Assembly (NCBI GenBank): GCA_024403415.1
Contig: JAKSRY010000010.1
Location: 1 to 64,000 of the forward strand
Length of the DNA: 64,000 nt
Direction of reading: 5' to 3'
DNA from: Lachnospiraceae bacterium
Lineage (GTDB): Bacteria; Bacillota; Clostridia; Lachnospirales; Lachnospiraceae
The first letter of the stretch is position 1. Every line of letters begins with the position of its first letter. The notes beneath the pieces are model-generated. The model worked only from the letters and a program-made list of their open reading frames with translations, was not told the origin of the DNA and searched no databases. Positions 43,372-52,872 of this stretch are shown piece after piece. The position numbers were made by a program, and so were the translations under genes.

Positions 43372-44310
43372 ATGGGAAAAATATATACATCCGCAGAACA
43401 GCTTGTTGGCAACACACCTCTTTTGGAACTGACACATACTGAAAAAATAAATAATCTTAATGCAAAAATATATGCAAAGCTTGAATATTTTAATCCGGCA
43501 GGATCGGTTAAGGACAGAGTTGCTAAATCTATTATTGAAGATGCAGAAGCCTCTGGAAAACTTAAACCGGGTTCAACAATTATTGAACCAACATCCGGAA
43601 ATACAGGTATTGGACTTGCAGCAATAGCAACTGCTAAAGGATATAAAGTTATCATTGTTATGCCAGATACTATGAGTGTTGAGCGAAGAATGCTGATTAA
43701 AGCATATGGTGCTGAACTTGTATTGTCAGAAGGAAGTAAAGGGATGAAAGGCGCTATTGCAAAGGCAGAAGAGATTCTCGCAAATACACCTAATGCTATT
43801 ATAGCAGGCCAGTTTACCAATCCTGCAAATCCCAAGGCGCACAGAGAAACAACAGGACCTGAAATTTATGAGGATCTTGACGGAAATGTAGATGTCTTTA
43901 TAGCAGGTGTTGGAACCGGTGGAACAGTTACCGGAGTCGGTGAATATTTAAAGAGTAAGAAACCTGATGTTAAAGTTATTGCTGTTGAACCGGCTTCTTC
44001 AGCCGTTTTATCAACAGGTGTTGCAGGAGCACATAAGATACAGGGAATCGGTGCGGGGTTTGTTCCTGATGTTCTTAATCAGAATGTATATGATGAAATA
44101 ATTACTGTTGAAAATGAGGATGCTTTTGCAGCCGGCAAGGCTTTTGGAAGAACCGAAGGAGTTCTTGTTGGTATTTCATCGGGCGCAGCATTACATGCAG
44201 CCATTGAAGTAGCAAAAAGACCTGAAAATGAAGGCAAAAACATTGTTGTTCTTCTTCCTGATACAGGAGACAGATATCTTTCTACAACATTATTTGCTGA
44301 TGAAGATTAG
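43372..44310 (+). CDS. cysK: Cysteine synthase A
   Basis: This 312-residue beta-family PLP enzyme makes cysteine from O-acetylserine and sulfide. It has the PLP-lysine in NPAGSVKDR (K47), the TSGNTGIGLA asparagine loop, GTGGTVTGVGEYL, and the C-terminal SSGAAL. ATG 43372 is preferred because GGAGG (43361-43365) is 6 bases upstream; the 17-residue longer frame would start inside the hairpin. It is probably co-transcribed with metY. Confidence 0.95.
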   Translation: MGKIYTSAEQLVGNTPLLELTHTEKINNLNAKIYAKLEYFNPAGSVKDRVAKSIIEDAEASGKLKPGSTIIEPTSGNTGIGLAAIATAKGYKVIIVMPDTMSVERRMLIKAYGAELVLSEGSKGMKGAIAKAEEILANTPNAIIAGQFTNPANPKAHRETTGPEIYEDLDGNVDVFIAGVGTGGTVTGVGEYLKSKKPDVKVIAVEPASSAVLSTGVAGAHKIQGIGAGFVPDVLNQNVYDEIITVENEDAFAAGKAFGRTEGVLVGISSGAALHAAIEVAKRPENEGKNIVVLLPDTGDRYLSTTLFADED

Positions 44311-44349
44311 AATAAACAATATAAATTTCTTTTTAGAAATAATTAAGCG

Positions 44350-44385
44350 AAGTGATACTGTAATAAAACAGTATCACTTCTTTAT
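44350..44385 (+). terminator. Intrinsic terminator after cysK
   Basis: AAGTGATACTGT (44350-44361) pairs perfectly with ACAGTATCACTT (44368-44379), with CTTTATT after. It ends the sulfur operon. Confidence 0.88.
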
Positions 44386-44515
44386 TATGCAACGAGCCAA
44401 GCGCTTTAATACAAATCAATAGTGGAAGAATTTATTTATATTGTGTATAATATATGAGTTAAATTGGAAAAAGTATATAGACTGACACACTTATGAGTTT
44501 GAGAAAGGAATAAAT

Positions 44516-46390
44516 ATGTGCGGAATAGTAGGATATATTGGTAATAAACAGGCAGGTCCAATTCTTCTTGAAGGATTGTCGAAACTTGAGTACAGAGGTT
44601 ATGATTCGGCAGGTATTGCTGTCAGAGATGGGGAGAATGAGGCAGAGGTTGTTAAATCTCTGGGACGTCTTGCAAATTTGGAAGAAAAGACAGATTCCGG
44701 AAAGGCAATTCCCGGTAATTGCGGTATAGGTCATACAAGATGGGCTACTCACGGAGCACCATCTCAGTCTAACGCACATCCTCATGTATCAGGAAACTGT
44801 ACCGGTTCCGGTTCTGGTAAGGTTGAGTCTCTGGTTGTTGGTGTTCACAATGGAATTATTGAGAACTATCAGGAATTAAAGGCAAAAATGGAAAGACATG
44901 GATATGCTTTTTATTCTCAGACTGATACCGAAGTATTAATTAAACTTGTTGATTATTATTATAAAAAATATAAAGTTGGACCAATTGATGCTCTTGCAAA
45001 AACAATAGTCAGAGTTCGTGGTTCGTATGCACTTGCTGTTATGTTTAAGGATTATCCGGGTAAGATCTTTGTAGCAAGAAAAGATTCTCCTATGATCATC
45101 GGTAAAAACGATGATGAGGTATTCCTCGCATCTGATGTTCCGGCAATACTTAATCATACAAGACAGGTTTATTATATTGGAAACCTTGAGATGGCTGAGC
45201 TTTCTGCAGGCGAAGTTACATTCTATAATCTTGATGGAGATACGGTTCAGAAGAAACTCACTACTATAGAATGGGATGCGGAAGCTGCAGAAAAGGGTGG
45301 TTATGAGCATTTCATGATGAAAGAAATTCATGAACAGCCTAAGGTTGCAATGGACACATTAAACAAGTATGTTAAAGAGGTTGATGGCAAAAACGTGATC
45401 GACTTATCTGAGGCAGGATTAAATGCAGATGTTCTTAAATCTATTTCTCAGATTTATATTGCTGCATGTGGTTCAGCATGGCATGTTGGCGTTCAGGCAC
45501 AGTATGTTATTGAAGAACTTGCTGATATTCCGGTCAGAGTAGAATTGGCTTCTGAATTTAGATATCGTAAGAACAGTCTTGATAAAGATGCTTTACTTGT
45601 TGTTATTTCGCAATCAGGAGAAACAGCTGATACACTTGCTGCCCTCAGAATGGCTAAAGAGAAAGGAATTAAGACACTTGCCATAGTGAATGTGGTAGGA
45701 AGTTCGATTGCAAGAGAAGCCGACTACTGTATGTATACTCTGGCAGGCCCCGAGATTTCGGTTGCTACAACAAAAGCATATACCTGTCAGCTGCTCTGTA
45801 CATATCTTTTGGCAGTAGAACTTGGAAAAGCCAGAAATGTTGTTGATGTATATGATTATTATATCGATGAAATTCTTGAATTACCTAAAAAGATAGAATC
45901 TACTCTTGAAAATAACGAGAGAATACAGTGGTTTGCATCTAAGTATGCAAGTGCACAGGATATTTTCTTTATAGGAAGAGGTATTGACTATGCAATTTGT
46001 CTTGAAGGATCACTTAAGTTAAAGGAAATTAGTTACATTCATTCGGAAGCATATGCTGCAGGCGAATTAAAGCATGGAACTATTTCGCTTATTGAAGAGG
46101 GTACTCTTGTTATAGGTTCTTTGACTCAAAGTGATTTGTATGAAAAGACATTGAGTAACATGATGGAATGTAAGAGTAGAGGAGCTTATCTGTTTGGACT
46201 TACTTCAGCAGGTAAGTATGATGTTGAGGATAGCGTTAATTTTGCGGTATATGTTCCTAAAACAGATGAACATTTTAGTGGTGTGTTAGGAATAATTCCT
46301 CTCCAGCTACTTAGTTATTATATCAGTCTTTCAAAAGGACTTGATGTTGATAAGCCAAGAAACCTTGCAAAGAGTGTAACAGTAGAATAA
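44516..46390 (+). CDS. glmS: Glutamine--fructose-6-phosphate aminotransferase (isomerizing)
   Basis: This 624-residue enzyme makes glucosamine-6-phosphate. It has the N-terminal glutaminase domain with the catalytic Cys at position 2 (MCGIVGYIG), GHTRWATHG and NGIIENY. Two SIS domains follow (SQSGETADT, GPEISVATTKAYTCQL), and the C-terminus PRNLAKSVTVE is typical. GAAAGGAA precedes the ATG. A promoter-like TATAAT lies at 44446-44451. There is no room or sequence for a glmS ribozyme in the leader. A patatin-like gene follows after 2 bases. Confidence 0.96.
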   Translation: MCGIVGYIGNKQAGPILLEGLSKLEYRGYDSAGIAVRDGENEAEVVKSLGRLANLEEKTDSGKAIPGNCGIGHTRWATHGAPSQSNAHPHVSGNCTGSGSGKVESLVVGVHNGIIENYQELKAKMERHGYAFYSQTDTEVLIKLVDYYYKKYKVGPIDALAKTIVRVRGSYALAVMFKDYPGKIFVARKDSPMIIGKNDDEVFLASDVPAILNHTRQVYYIGNLEMAELSAGEVTFYNLDGDTVQKKLTTIEWDAEAAEKGGYEHFMMKEIHEQPKVAMDTLNKYVKEVDGKNVIDLSEAGLNADVLKSISQIYIAACGSAWHVGVQAQYVIEELADIPVRVELASEFRYRKNSLDKDALLVVISQSGETADTLAALRMAKEKGIKTLAIVNVVGSSIAREADYCMYTLAGPEISVATTKAYTCQLLCTYLLAVELGKARNVVDVYDYYIDEILELPKKIESTLENNERIQWFASKYASAQDIFFIGRGIDYAICLEGSLKLKEISYIHSEAYAAGELKHGTISLIEEGTLVIGSLTQSDLYEKTLSNMMECKSRGAYLFGLTSAGKYDVEDSVNFAVYVPKTDEHFSGVLGIIPLQLLSYYISLSKGLDVDKPRNLAKSVTVE

Positions 46391-46392
46391 AT

Positions 46393-47247
46393 ATGAAGAA
46401 AACAGCCCTTGTACTTGAAGGCGGTGCTATGCAGGGAATGTATACGGCAGGTATTCTTGATGTTTTTATGGATAAAAATATTGAGTTTGATGCAATAATT
46501 GGTGTTTCTGCCGGAGCAATTTTTGGAGTTAATTACCTGTCTAAGCAGCGAGGCCGAGTAATCAGATATAATAAAAAATTTAATAATACCAAAGGTTATA
46601 TGGGCTTTCGACCATTGCTTAAAGAAGGCAATATCATTAATACGCAGTATGCATATGAAAAAGTTCCTCGAGAACTGGATATTTTTGATGATGAGACATA
46701 TAAGAATTCTACTGTTCCGTTTATTGCAGTAATTACTAATGTAAATACAGGCAAACCTGAATATGTTGAAATCAGGAGTGTGTTTGAACAAATGGATTAT
46801 TTAAGAGCATCAGCATCCATGCCATTTGTTTCAAAGCCGGTTGAACTTGATGGCGGTTTATATCTTGATGGTGCTGTGACTGACAGTATACCATATCAGC
46901 ATATGCTGGATTTGGGCTATGAAAGGCTTATTGTTATATTAACCAAGAGTAATGAGTATATTAAAAAGCCTTTACCTAAAAGCCTGGCTAAAATTATGTA
47001 TCATAAGAAGTACCCTTTGTTTGAGGAAGCGGTAAGAAATCGCCATATTATGTATAACGCTCAAAAGCAAAAGGTATTGGAACTTGAAAATAGTGGTATT
47101 GCCAAGGTACTTCGTCCTTCGGAACCTATTTATCTTAAAAAGATAGAGAAGGATCCGGAAGAACTTGAAAAATTGTATCAGCTGGGAATTAAAGATGCTA
47201 ATAAATTCCTTGAAAAGGATGGAATAACAGATGAATACTGGAAATAG
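46393..47247 (+). CDS. Patatin-like phospholipase (YjjU/RssA type)
   Basis: This 284-residue serine hydrolase has the oxyanion motif LEGGAMQGMYTAG, nucleophile elbow GVSAGA and the catalytic aspartate in LDGAVTDSIP. These are the patatin Ser-Asp dyad motifs. It should cleave acyl esters of lipids in the cytoplasm or at the membrane. It starts 2 bases after glmS without an evident Shine-Dalgarno, so translation may depend on glmS termination. The pheA start overlaps its end by 17 bases. Confidence 0.9.
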   Translation: MKKTALVLEGGAMQGMYTAGILDVFMDKNIEFDAIIGVSAGAIFGVNYLSKQRGRVIRYNKKFNNTKGYMGFRPLLKEGNIINTQYAYEKVPRELDIFDDETYKNSTVPFIAVITNVNTGKPEYVEIRSVFEQMDYLRASASMPFVSKPVELDGGLYLDGAVTDSIPYQHMLDLGYERLIVILTKSNEYIKKPLPKSLAKIMYHKKYPLFEEAVRNRHIMYNAQKQKVLELENSGIAKVLRPSEPIYLKKIEKDPEELEKLYQLGIKDANKFLEKDGITDEYWK

Positions 47248-48112
47248 CAGTGAGGCTATGAATACTGTTAAGCTTGAAGAAAAAATTAAAACAGTTGCGT
47301 ATGGCGGAATAGAAGGATCTTTTTCGTATATAGCTGCTGACAAAATATGTACAAATGCTGAAAAAATCTCCTGTAAGAGCTTTAAGGAAGCATATGAAAA
47401 GGTTGAATGTGGTGAATGTGAGGCTGCTGTACTTCCGATAGAAAACAGTTTTGCCGGCGAAGTGGGGCAGGTTTCTGATTTGATGTTTACTGGAAGCCTA
47501 TATATAAATGGTGTTTATGAACTGGCAGTTTCTCAGAATCTTCTTGGAGTGCCCGGAAGTTCACTTTCATCAATTAAGACAGTTCTCAGTCATCAGCAAG
47601 CCCTGGATCAGTGTGCAGTATTTCTTTATGATAACGGAATAAGTACTCGCGCCTTTGAAAACACGGCTGTCGCTGCAAGAGAAGTTGCTAAGATAAATGA
47701 TATCAGTATAGGAGCTGTAGCAAGTATTGAAACTGCAGAATTATACGGACTTAAAGTACTTGCAGAAAATATTAATGAAAGCGCACATAATATAACAAAA
47801 TTTGCATTGTTTACAAAAGCAAATCATTACGAAAATAATGACGAACAGTTTAGTACCTTTATTATGATGTTTACTGTTCCGAACGGTCCCGGCACTTTGG
47901 CGAAACCGTTAACTGTTCTTGGAGATTATGGATACAGTATGAGAGTAATAAGAAGCCGTCCGGTTAAAGATATTAACTGGAGATATTATTTTTATACTGA
48001 GGTAGAAGGTAAAATATCATCCGAAAACGGTGAAAAAATGATTGAAGAATTTAAGAAATGTTGTTCTTCGCTTAAAATATTAGGTACATATAAGCCGGAA
48101 TTAAGGCTTTAA
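47231..48112 (+). CDS. pheA: Prephenate dehydratase
   Basis: This 293-residue monofunctional enzyme converts prephenate to phenylpyruvate. The catalytic domain contains AYGGIEGSFSY, VLPIENSFAGEV, LSHQQALDQC, ENTAVAAREVA and the Thr-Lys-like ITKFALF. A C-terminal ACT domain (NGPGTLAKPLTVLGDYGYSMRVIRSRP) binds phenylalanine for feedback. The start at 47231, behind AAGGATGG, overlaps the patatin gene. The DAHP synthase gene follows after 12 bases. Confidence 0.93.
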   Translation: MNTGNSSEAMNTVKLEEKIKTVAYGGIEGSFSYIAADKICTNAEKISCKSFKEAYEKVECGECEAAVLPIENSFAGEVGQVSDLMFTGSLYINGVYELAVSQNLLGVPGSSLSSIKTVLSHQQALDQCAVFLYDNGISTRAFENTAVAAREVAKINDISIGAVASIETAELYGLKVLAENINESAHNITKFALFTKANHYENNDEQFSTFIMMFTVPNGPGTLAKPLTVLGDYGYSMRVIRSRPVKDINWRYYFYTEVEGKISSENGEKMIEEFKKCCSSLKILGTYKPELRL

Positions 48113-48124
48113 TGGGGGCTTGAA

Positions 48125-49153
48125 ATGAATGTTGAATATATAAAAGAACTTGCGCATCCTTCGGTTCTTAAGGAAATGTTTCCTCTGGATGCAAAATCAG
48201 CAGAAATTGTTAAAAATACTATTATTGAAACAGAAAAAATCTTTGCCGGAGAGTCTGACAAAAAACTGTTAATTATTGGTCCCTGTTCAGCAGATAATGA
48301 AGACAGTGTGATTGATTATATTTCAAGACTTTGTCCGTTACAGGAGAAAGTAAAAGATAAAATACTTATTATTCCAAGAATTTATACAAATAAGCCAAGA
48401 ACTACAGGTGAGGGGTATAAGGGAATGCTTCACCAGCCAAATCCTAATGAAAAGGCTGATTTGTTTAAGGGTATTATTGCAACAAGACATATGCATATGC
48501 GTGCAATAAGCGAAACAGGTTTTGCTTGTGCTGACGAGATGCTTTATCCGGAAAATTATGAATATCTTGATGATGTACTTGCCTACGTTGCAGTAGGGGC
48601 AAGAAGTGTCGAGGATCAGCAGCATAGACTTACTGCAAGCGGAATTAATTCTCCGGTTGGAATGAAGAATCCAACAAGTGGAGATTATGAGGTTATGCTT
48701 AATGCGATTTTAGCGGCACAGAATGAACATACTTTTATTTATAGAAACTGGGAAGTTCATTCTACCGGAAACAAGTATGCACATGCAATTTTAAGAGGTT
48801 CCACCAATAAACATGGTGAACCACAGCCCAATTATCATTATGAAGATTTGATAAGACTATATGAGGCGTATGAAAAGAAAAATCTGATTAATCCCGGAGT
48901 TGTTATAGATACTAATCATTCAAATTCCGGAAAAAATCCGTTTGAACAGCCAAGAATTGTCAAAGAAGTTATTCATTCAATGAAACATGATGATGCGCTT
49001 GACAAGCTTGTTAAAGGCTTCATGGTAGAAAGCTATATTGTCGATGGAAACCAAAAGGTAGGTGGCGGTGTGTATGGTCAGTCCATCACAGATGCTTGCC
49101 TTGGATGGGAAAAGTCAGAAAGATTAATTCTTGAAATAGCAGAAAGATTGTAA
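48125..49153 (+). CDS. 3-deoxy-7-phosphoheptulonate synthase (class I)
   Basis: This 342-residue DAHP synthase of the AroF/G/H type condenses phosphoenolpyruvate and erythrose-4-phosphate at the entry to the shikimate pathway. It has LLIIGPCSADNED, IIPRIYTNKPRTTGEGYKGM, GARSVEDQQHR, GSTNKHGEPQPNYHYEDL, and VIDTNHSNSGKNP. GGGGG precedes the ATG. Adjacent pheA and nearby aroB suggest a phenylalanine-directed isoenzyme. A terminator follows. Confidence 0.94.
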   Translation: MNVEYIKELAHPSVLKEMFPLDAKSAEIVKNTIIETEKIFAGESDKKLLIIGPCSADNEDSVIDYISRLCPLQEKVKDKILIIPRIYTNKPRTTGEGYKGMLHQPNPNEKADLFKGIIATRHMHMRAISETGFACADEMLYPENYEYLDDVLAYVAVGARSVEDQQHRLTASGINSPVGMKNPTSGDYEVMLNAILAAQNEHTFIYRNWEVHSTGNKYAHAILRGSTNKHGEPQPNYHYEDLIRLYEAYEKKNLINPGVVIDTNHSNSGKNPFEQPRIVKEVIHSMKHDDALDKLVKGFMVESYIVDGNQKVGGGVYGQSITDACLGWEKSERLILEIAERL

Positions 49154-49157
49154 TGAG

Positions 49158-49186
49158 TGTAGCAGGTTATGCCTGCTACATTTTTC
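49158..49186 (+). terminator. Intrinsic terminator
   Basis: TGTAGCAGG (49158-49166) pairs perfectly with CCTGCTACA (49172-49180), and five Ts follow. It ends the glmS-patatin-pheA-DAHP synthase run. Confidence 0.88.
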
Positions 49187-49292
49187 AATAGTATATAAAG
49201 TGTTGAAGGTATAGAAACATAGAGAAATTAATTAGCGGCATATTAATATATGTAATAGTGCGAGTGTAAAATTTTTATTAGGGGGTAAGAAA

Positions 49293-49760
49293 ATGATTAT
49301 TAGAAAAGCTGAAAATAAAGATATTGAAGGAATTCTTAAACTGCTATTACAGGTCAATCAGGTTCATGCAGATGGAAGACCTGATTTATTTAAAAATGGT
49401 GGGATTAAATATACACATGAAGCTTTGGAAGAAAAGTTTACGAGAACAAACGAGACTGTGTTTGTTGCCGTAGAAGAAGATGAGGTCAGGGGTTATTCAT
49501 TCCTTGAGATAGTTGAAACGAAAGAAAATACAAGTTTGTATCCACACACATCTTTATATATAGATGATTTATGTATTGATGAAAAGTACAGAAAACATAA
49601 TATAGGTTGTATGCTTTTTGAAGAGATAAAAAAATATGCAGCCGAGCTTAAGGTATATAACATTACATTAAGGGTTTGGGAATGTAATCCGGGTGCAATG
49701 AAGTTTTATGAAAAAATGGGTATGAAACCATTATATACTGAAATGGAGATGTTTTATTGA
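49293..49760 (+). CDS. GNAT-family N-acetyltransferase
   Basis: This 155-residue single-domain GNAT enzyme begins MIIRKAENKDIEGIL. It has the acetyl-CoA-binding region LYIDDLCIDEKYRKHNIGCMLFEEIKKYA (R/Q-x-x-G-x-G/A-like, here KHNIGC) and the C-terminal NPGAMKFYEKMGM. The acceptor substrate is unknown. GGGGG lies before the ATG. It is coupled to a second GNAT gene. Confidence 0.9.
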   Translation: MIIRKAENKDIEGILKLLLQVNQVHADGRPDLFKNGGIKYTHEALEEKFTRTNETVFVAVEEDEVRGYSFLEIVETKENTSLYPHTSLYIDDLCIDEKYRKHNIGCMLFEEIKKYAAELKVYNITLRVWECNPGAMKFYEKMGMKPLYTEMEMFY

Positions 49761-50323
49761 TTATGAATATCAGAGTGGCCAAACCGGAAGATGCTAAAAG
49801 ACTTGTTGAAATATATTCCTACTATGTCAAAGAAACTGCAGTGTCTTTTGAACATGTCGTTCCCACAGAAGAGGAATTCGGAAACAGAATAGTTAATACA
49901 CTTAAAGAGTATCCTTATCTTGTTGCTGAAGAAGATGATGAAATTATCGGGTATGTATATGCATCACAGTTTCATTCGAGAATTGCATATAAACATTGTG
50001 CTGAATTATCTATATATCTTGATCACAACAAGCGGAGAAATGGTGTTGGAAGAGCATTGTACAATGAAATTAAAAGAATACTTCTGAAACAGAACATTGT
50101 ATCTTTGCACGCATGCATAGCTGTTCCTGATGATGATTTAAATTATGTTACAAGTGATAGTGAATTGTTTCATTCAAAAATGGGATTTGAGAAAGTTGGA
50201 ACACACAGCAGATGTGGCTATAAGTTTAACAGATGGTTCAGTATTATATGGATGGATAAAGATATTGCCCCCAAAACATCAGATATTGAACCATTTATCG
50301 AGTTTAATAAATTAAGTATTTGA
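49757..50323 (+). CDS. GNAT-family N-acetyltransferase, Pat/YncA-like
   Basis: This GNAT enzyme begins MNIRVAKPEDAKRLVEIYSYYVKETAVSFE, the pattern of phosphinothricin/methionine-sulfone acetyltransferase relatives. Its CoA-binding segment is SIYLDHNKRRNGVGRALYNEI, and FHSKMGFEKVGTHSRCGYKF follows. Two starts are possible: TTG 49757, 8 bases after GGAG and overlapping the preceding gene by four bases, or ATG 49763. The function may be detoxification or N-acetylation of amino-acid analogues. Confidence 0.88.
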   Translation: MIMNIRVAKPEDAKRLVEIYSYYVKETAVSFEHVVPTEEEFGNRIVNTLKEYPYLVAEEDDEIIGYVYASQFHSRIAYKHCAELSIYLDHNKRRNGVGRALYNEIKRILLKQNIVSLHACIAVPDDDLNYVTSDSELFHSKMGFEKVGTHSRCGYKFNRWFSIIWMDKDIAPKTSDIEPFIEFNKLSI

Positions 50324-50397
50324 AGACTATATATATTTGTGCTAAAATATTTTGCAGTGTTTAGTAACTTATTAATATTATATAAAGGAGAAAAATT

Positions 50398-52056
50398 ATG
50401 AATCTTTCACCTCTTCAACAGGCAAGATATGAGTATGCTCCGAAGCTTCCCGGAATGCTCAGAAATGGTATCGCAGAAATCTGCGTTAAGAATGGAGAAG
50501 CAACTCAGAGCGTAGCAGATCAGGATAAGATCAAGGCTCTTTTCCCTAACACATATGGAAAGAACGAAATCACTTTTGAAAAAGGACAGAATACTTCAGC
50601 TGCTAAAAAGCAGGTTGTAGGTGTTATTCTTTCAGGTGGTCAGGCTCCTGGTGGACACAACGTTGTATGTGGTCTCTATGATGCACTTAAGGCTACAAAT
50701 AAGGATAATGTTCTTTTAGGATTCAAGGGTGGTCCGGACGGACTTCTCAAGAATGATTATGTTGAGTTTGACGATGCATTTATTGATGCATATAGAAATA
50801 CAGGTGGATTTGATATCATCGGATCAGGAAGAACAAAGCTTGAAACTAAAGAACAGTTCGCTATCGTAGCTGAAAATGCTAAGAAGAACGGTCTTACAGC
50901 TGTTGTTATCATCGGTGGTGATGATTCAAATACTAATGCTGCAACACTTGCTGAGTATATGGCAGCTAACAACACAGGAGTTCAGGTAATCGGATGTCCT
51001 AAGACTATTGATGGTGACCTTAAGAACGAAGATATTGAAGCTTCATTTGGTTTTGATACAGCAACAAAGACATATTCTGAATTAATTGGTAATATCGAAA
51101 GAGATGCTAATTCAGCTAAGAAGTACTGGCATTTTATCAAAGTTATGGGACGTTCTGCATCTCATGTAGCTTTGGAATGTGCTCTTGAAACACAGCCTAA
51201 TATCTGTCTTATCGGTGAAGAAGTTGCTGCTAAGAAGCAGTCACTTGCTGAAATTACTAATTATATTGCTGATGCAGTTGAAAAGAGAGGAAATAATGGT
51301 AATAATTTTGGTGTCGCTATTATTCCTGAAGGTATCGTAGAATTCGTTCCTGAATTCTCAGCACTTATTGCAGAAATTAACGAACTTCTTGCTGGCAGCA
51401 AGACAGAAGAGTTCAATGCGCTTCCTGACTGGAATGCAAAATATGAATTTATTAAGAATGGTCTTACAGCTGCTTCATTTGCAGTATTTGATATTCTTCC
51501 TGCCGGAATTCAGCAGCAGCTTTTCCTTGAAAGAGATCCTCATGGAAATGTACAGGTTTCACTTATTGAATCAGAAAAGCTCTTCTCTGAAATGGTTAAG
51601 AATGAATTAGCCAAGAGAAAGGCTGCAGGAACATATAAGGGTAAGTTCGGCGCTCAGCATCACTTCTTCGGTTATGAAGGAAGATGTGCATTCCCTTCTA
51701 ACTTTGATGCAGATTACTGTTACTCTCTTGGATACAATGCATTTATGCTTATCCAGTATGGCTTTACAGGATACCTTTCAAAGGTTTCCAACCTTTCTAA
51801 GCCTGCAGAAGAGTGGGTTGCAGGAGGTATGCCTATTACTAAGATGATGAATATGGAAAGAAGAAACGGTGAAGATAAGCCGGTTATCAGAAAGGCACTT
51901 GTTGAACTTGATGGTGCTCCTTTCAAATACTTCGAAGCACACAGAGATGAGTGGGCTGTTGAAACCTGCTTCACATATCCTGGAGCTATCCAGTATTATG
52001 GACCTTCATCAGTTTGTGATATCACAACTAAGACACTTGCTCTTGAGAAGGCTTGA
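50398..52056 (+). CDS. pfp: Diphosphate--fructose-6-phosphate 1-phosphotransferase
   Basis: This 552-residue long-form PPi-dependent phosphofructokinase carries the Pfp hallmarks: [27 protein letters not shown] (GGDD rather than the GGDG of ATP enzymes), [10 protein letters not shown], and [18 protein letters not shown]. It interconverts fructose-6-phosphate and fructose-1,6-bisphosphate using pyrophosphate, saving ATP in anaerobic glycolysis. Codon use is biased as in a highly expressed gene. AAGGAG precedes the ATG and a strong terminator follows. Confidence 0.95.
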   Translation: MNLSPLQQARYEYAPKLPGMLRNGIAEICVKNGEATQSVADQDKIKALFPNTYGKNEITFEKGQNTSAAKKQVVGVILSGGQAPGGHNVVCGLYDALKATNKDNVLLGFKGGPDGLLKNDYVEFDDAFIDAYRNTGGFDIIGSGRTKLETKEQFAIVAENAKKNGLTAVVIIGGDDSNTNAATLAEYMAANNTGVQVIGCPKTIDGDLKNEDIEASFGFDTATKTYSELIGNIERDANSAKKYWHFIKVMGRSASHVALECALETQPNICLIGEEVAAKKQSLAEITNYIADAVEKRGNNGNNFGVAIIPEGIVEFVPEFSALIAEINELLAGSKTEEFNALPDWNAKYEFIKNGLTAASFAVFDILPAGIQQQLFLERDPHGNVQVSLIESEKLFSEMVKNELAKRKAAGTYKGKFGAQHHFFGYEGRCAFPSNFDADYCYSLGYNAFMLIQYGFTGYLSKVSNLSKPAEEWVAGGMPITKMMNMERRNGEDKPVIRKALVELDGAPFKYFEAHRDEWAVETCFTYPGAIQYYGPSSVCDITTKTLALEKA

Positions 52057-52076
52057 TTAGTTTAATGTAATTGTTG

Positions 52077-52110
52077 GACGGGGGTGTTGATGAATACCCC
52101 CGTCTTTTTC
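52077..52110 (+). terminator. Intrinsic terminator after pfp
   Basis: GACGGGGGTGTT (52077-52088) pairs with AATACCCCCGTC (52093-52104), with one G-U pair, and TTTTT follows. Confidence 0.92.
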
Positions 52111-52145
52111 ATTATTTTTGATATTTTTGATAAAGATATCTTATC

Positions 52146-52174
52146 TTGAAACGTAATGAATATAAAGTTATACT
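52146..52174 (+). promoter_or_regulatory. rbr: Rubrerythrin promoter with palindrome over the -10
   Basis: TTGAAA (52146-52151), 17 bases and TATACT (52169-52174) form a strong promoter. A 13-base palindrome GTTATA-C-TATAAC (52167-52179) covers the -10 and resembles, without fully matching, a PerR box. It may make the gene respond to peroxide or redox state. Confidence 0.65.
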
Positions 52175-52236
52175 ATAACGTAGTGGTTATGTGATTATAT
52201 TTATTTATGAGTTATCAATTTTTAAGGAGGGTTATT

Positions 52237-52776
52237 ATGGCTAACAAATATGCTGGAACACAAACAGAAAAGAACCTTGAGGCTGCATTTGCAGGAGAGT
52301 CTCAGGCAAGAAATAAATATACATATTTTGCCTCAGTTGCAAAAAAAGATGGTTTTGAACAGATAGCTGATCTGTTTTTAAAGACTGCAGATAACGAAAA
52401 AGAACACGCTAAAATGTGGTTCAAAGAACTTGGAGGAATTGGAACAACAGCAGAAAATCTTTCAGCAGCTGCTGATGGTGAGAATTTTGAATGGACAGAT
52501 ATGTATGAGGAATTTGCAAAGACTGCTGAGGAAGAAGGATTTCCGGCTCTTGCAAAGAAATTCAGGGGAGTTGCTCAAATAGAGAAGCATCATGAAGAAA
52601 GATATCGTGCATTACTTAATAATGTAGAAACTGCAGAAGTATTTAAGAAAAGTGAAGTTAAGGTTTGGGAGTGCCGTAATTGTGGACATATCGTTGTAGG
52701 AACTGAAGCTCCATTAGCATGTCCTGTATGTGCACATCCTCAGAGCTACTTTGAAATCAGCGCTGATAATTATTAA
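52237..52776 (+). CDS. rbr: Rubrerythrin
   Basis: This 179-residue protein has an N-terminal ferritin-like diiron four-helix domain ([19 protein letters not shown] with the first ligand, then DNEKEHAKM, then EEEGF and [10 protein letters not shown]). A C-terminal rubredoxin domain follows with two Cys pairs (CRNCG and [13 protein letters not shown]). It reduces hydrogen peroxide in anaerobes. AGGAGGG (52225-52231) is 5 bases before ATG 52237. An in-frame ATG at 52207 is rejected because it precedes that site. Confidence 0.95.
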   Translation: MANKYAGTQTEKNLEAAFAGESQARNKYTYFASVAKKDGFEQIADLFLKTADNEKEHAKMWFKELGGIGTTAENLSAAADGENFEWTDMYEEFAKTAEEEGFPALAKKFRGVAQIEKHHEERYRALLNNVETAEVFKKSEVKVWECRNCGHIVVGTEAPLACPVCAHPQSYFEISADNY

Positions 52777-52803
52777 TTTAGTATATTTAAATTGTTTATT
52801 TTG

Positions 52804-52840
52804 GATGTTCCGATATGAAAATATCGGAACATCATTTATT
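52804..52840 (+). terminator. Intrinsic terminator after rubrerythrin
   Basis: GATGTTCCGATAT (52804-52816) pairs perfectly with ATATCGGAACATC (52821-52833) around a GAAA tetraloop, then ATTTATT. Confidence 0.85.
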
Positions 52841-52872
52841 GATAATCTTACATATTGTTTTGTGGAGCTAAA

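Noticed and set aside
44400-44515. glmS ribozyme
   Set aside because: The leader between the predicted promoter and glmS is only about 60 bases and lacks the conserved glmS ribozyme core, so this glmS is not under ribozyme control of the known type.
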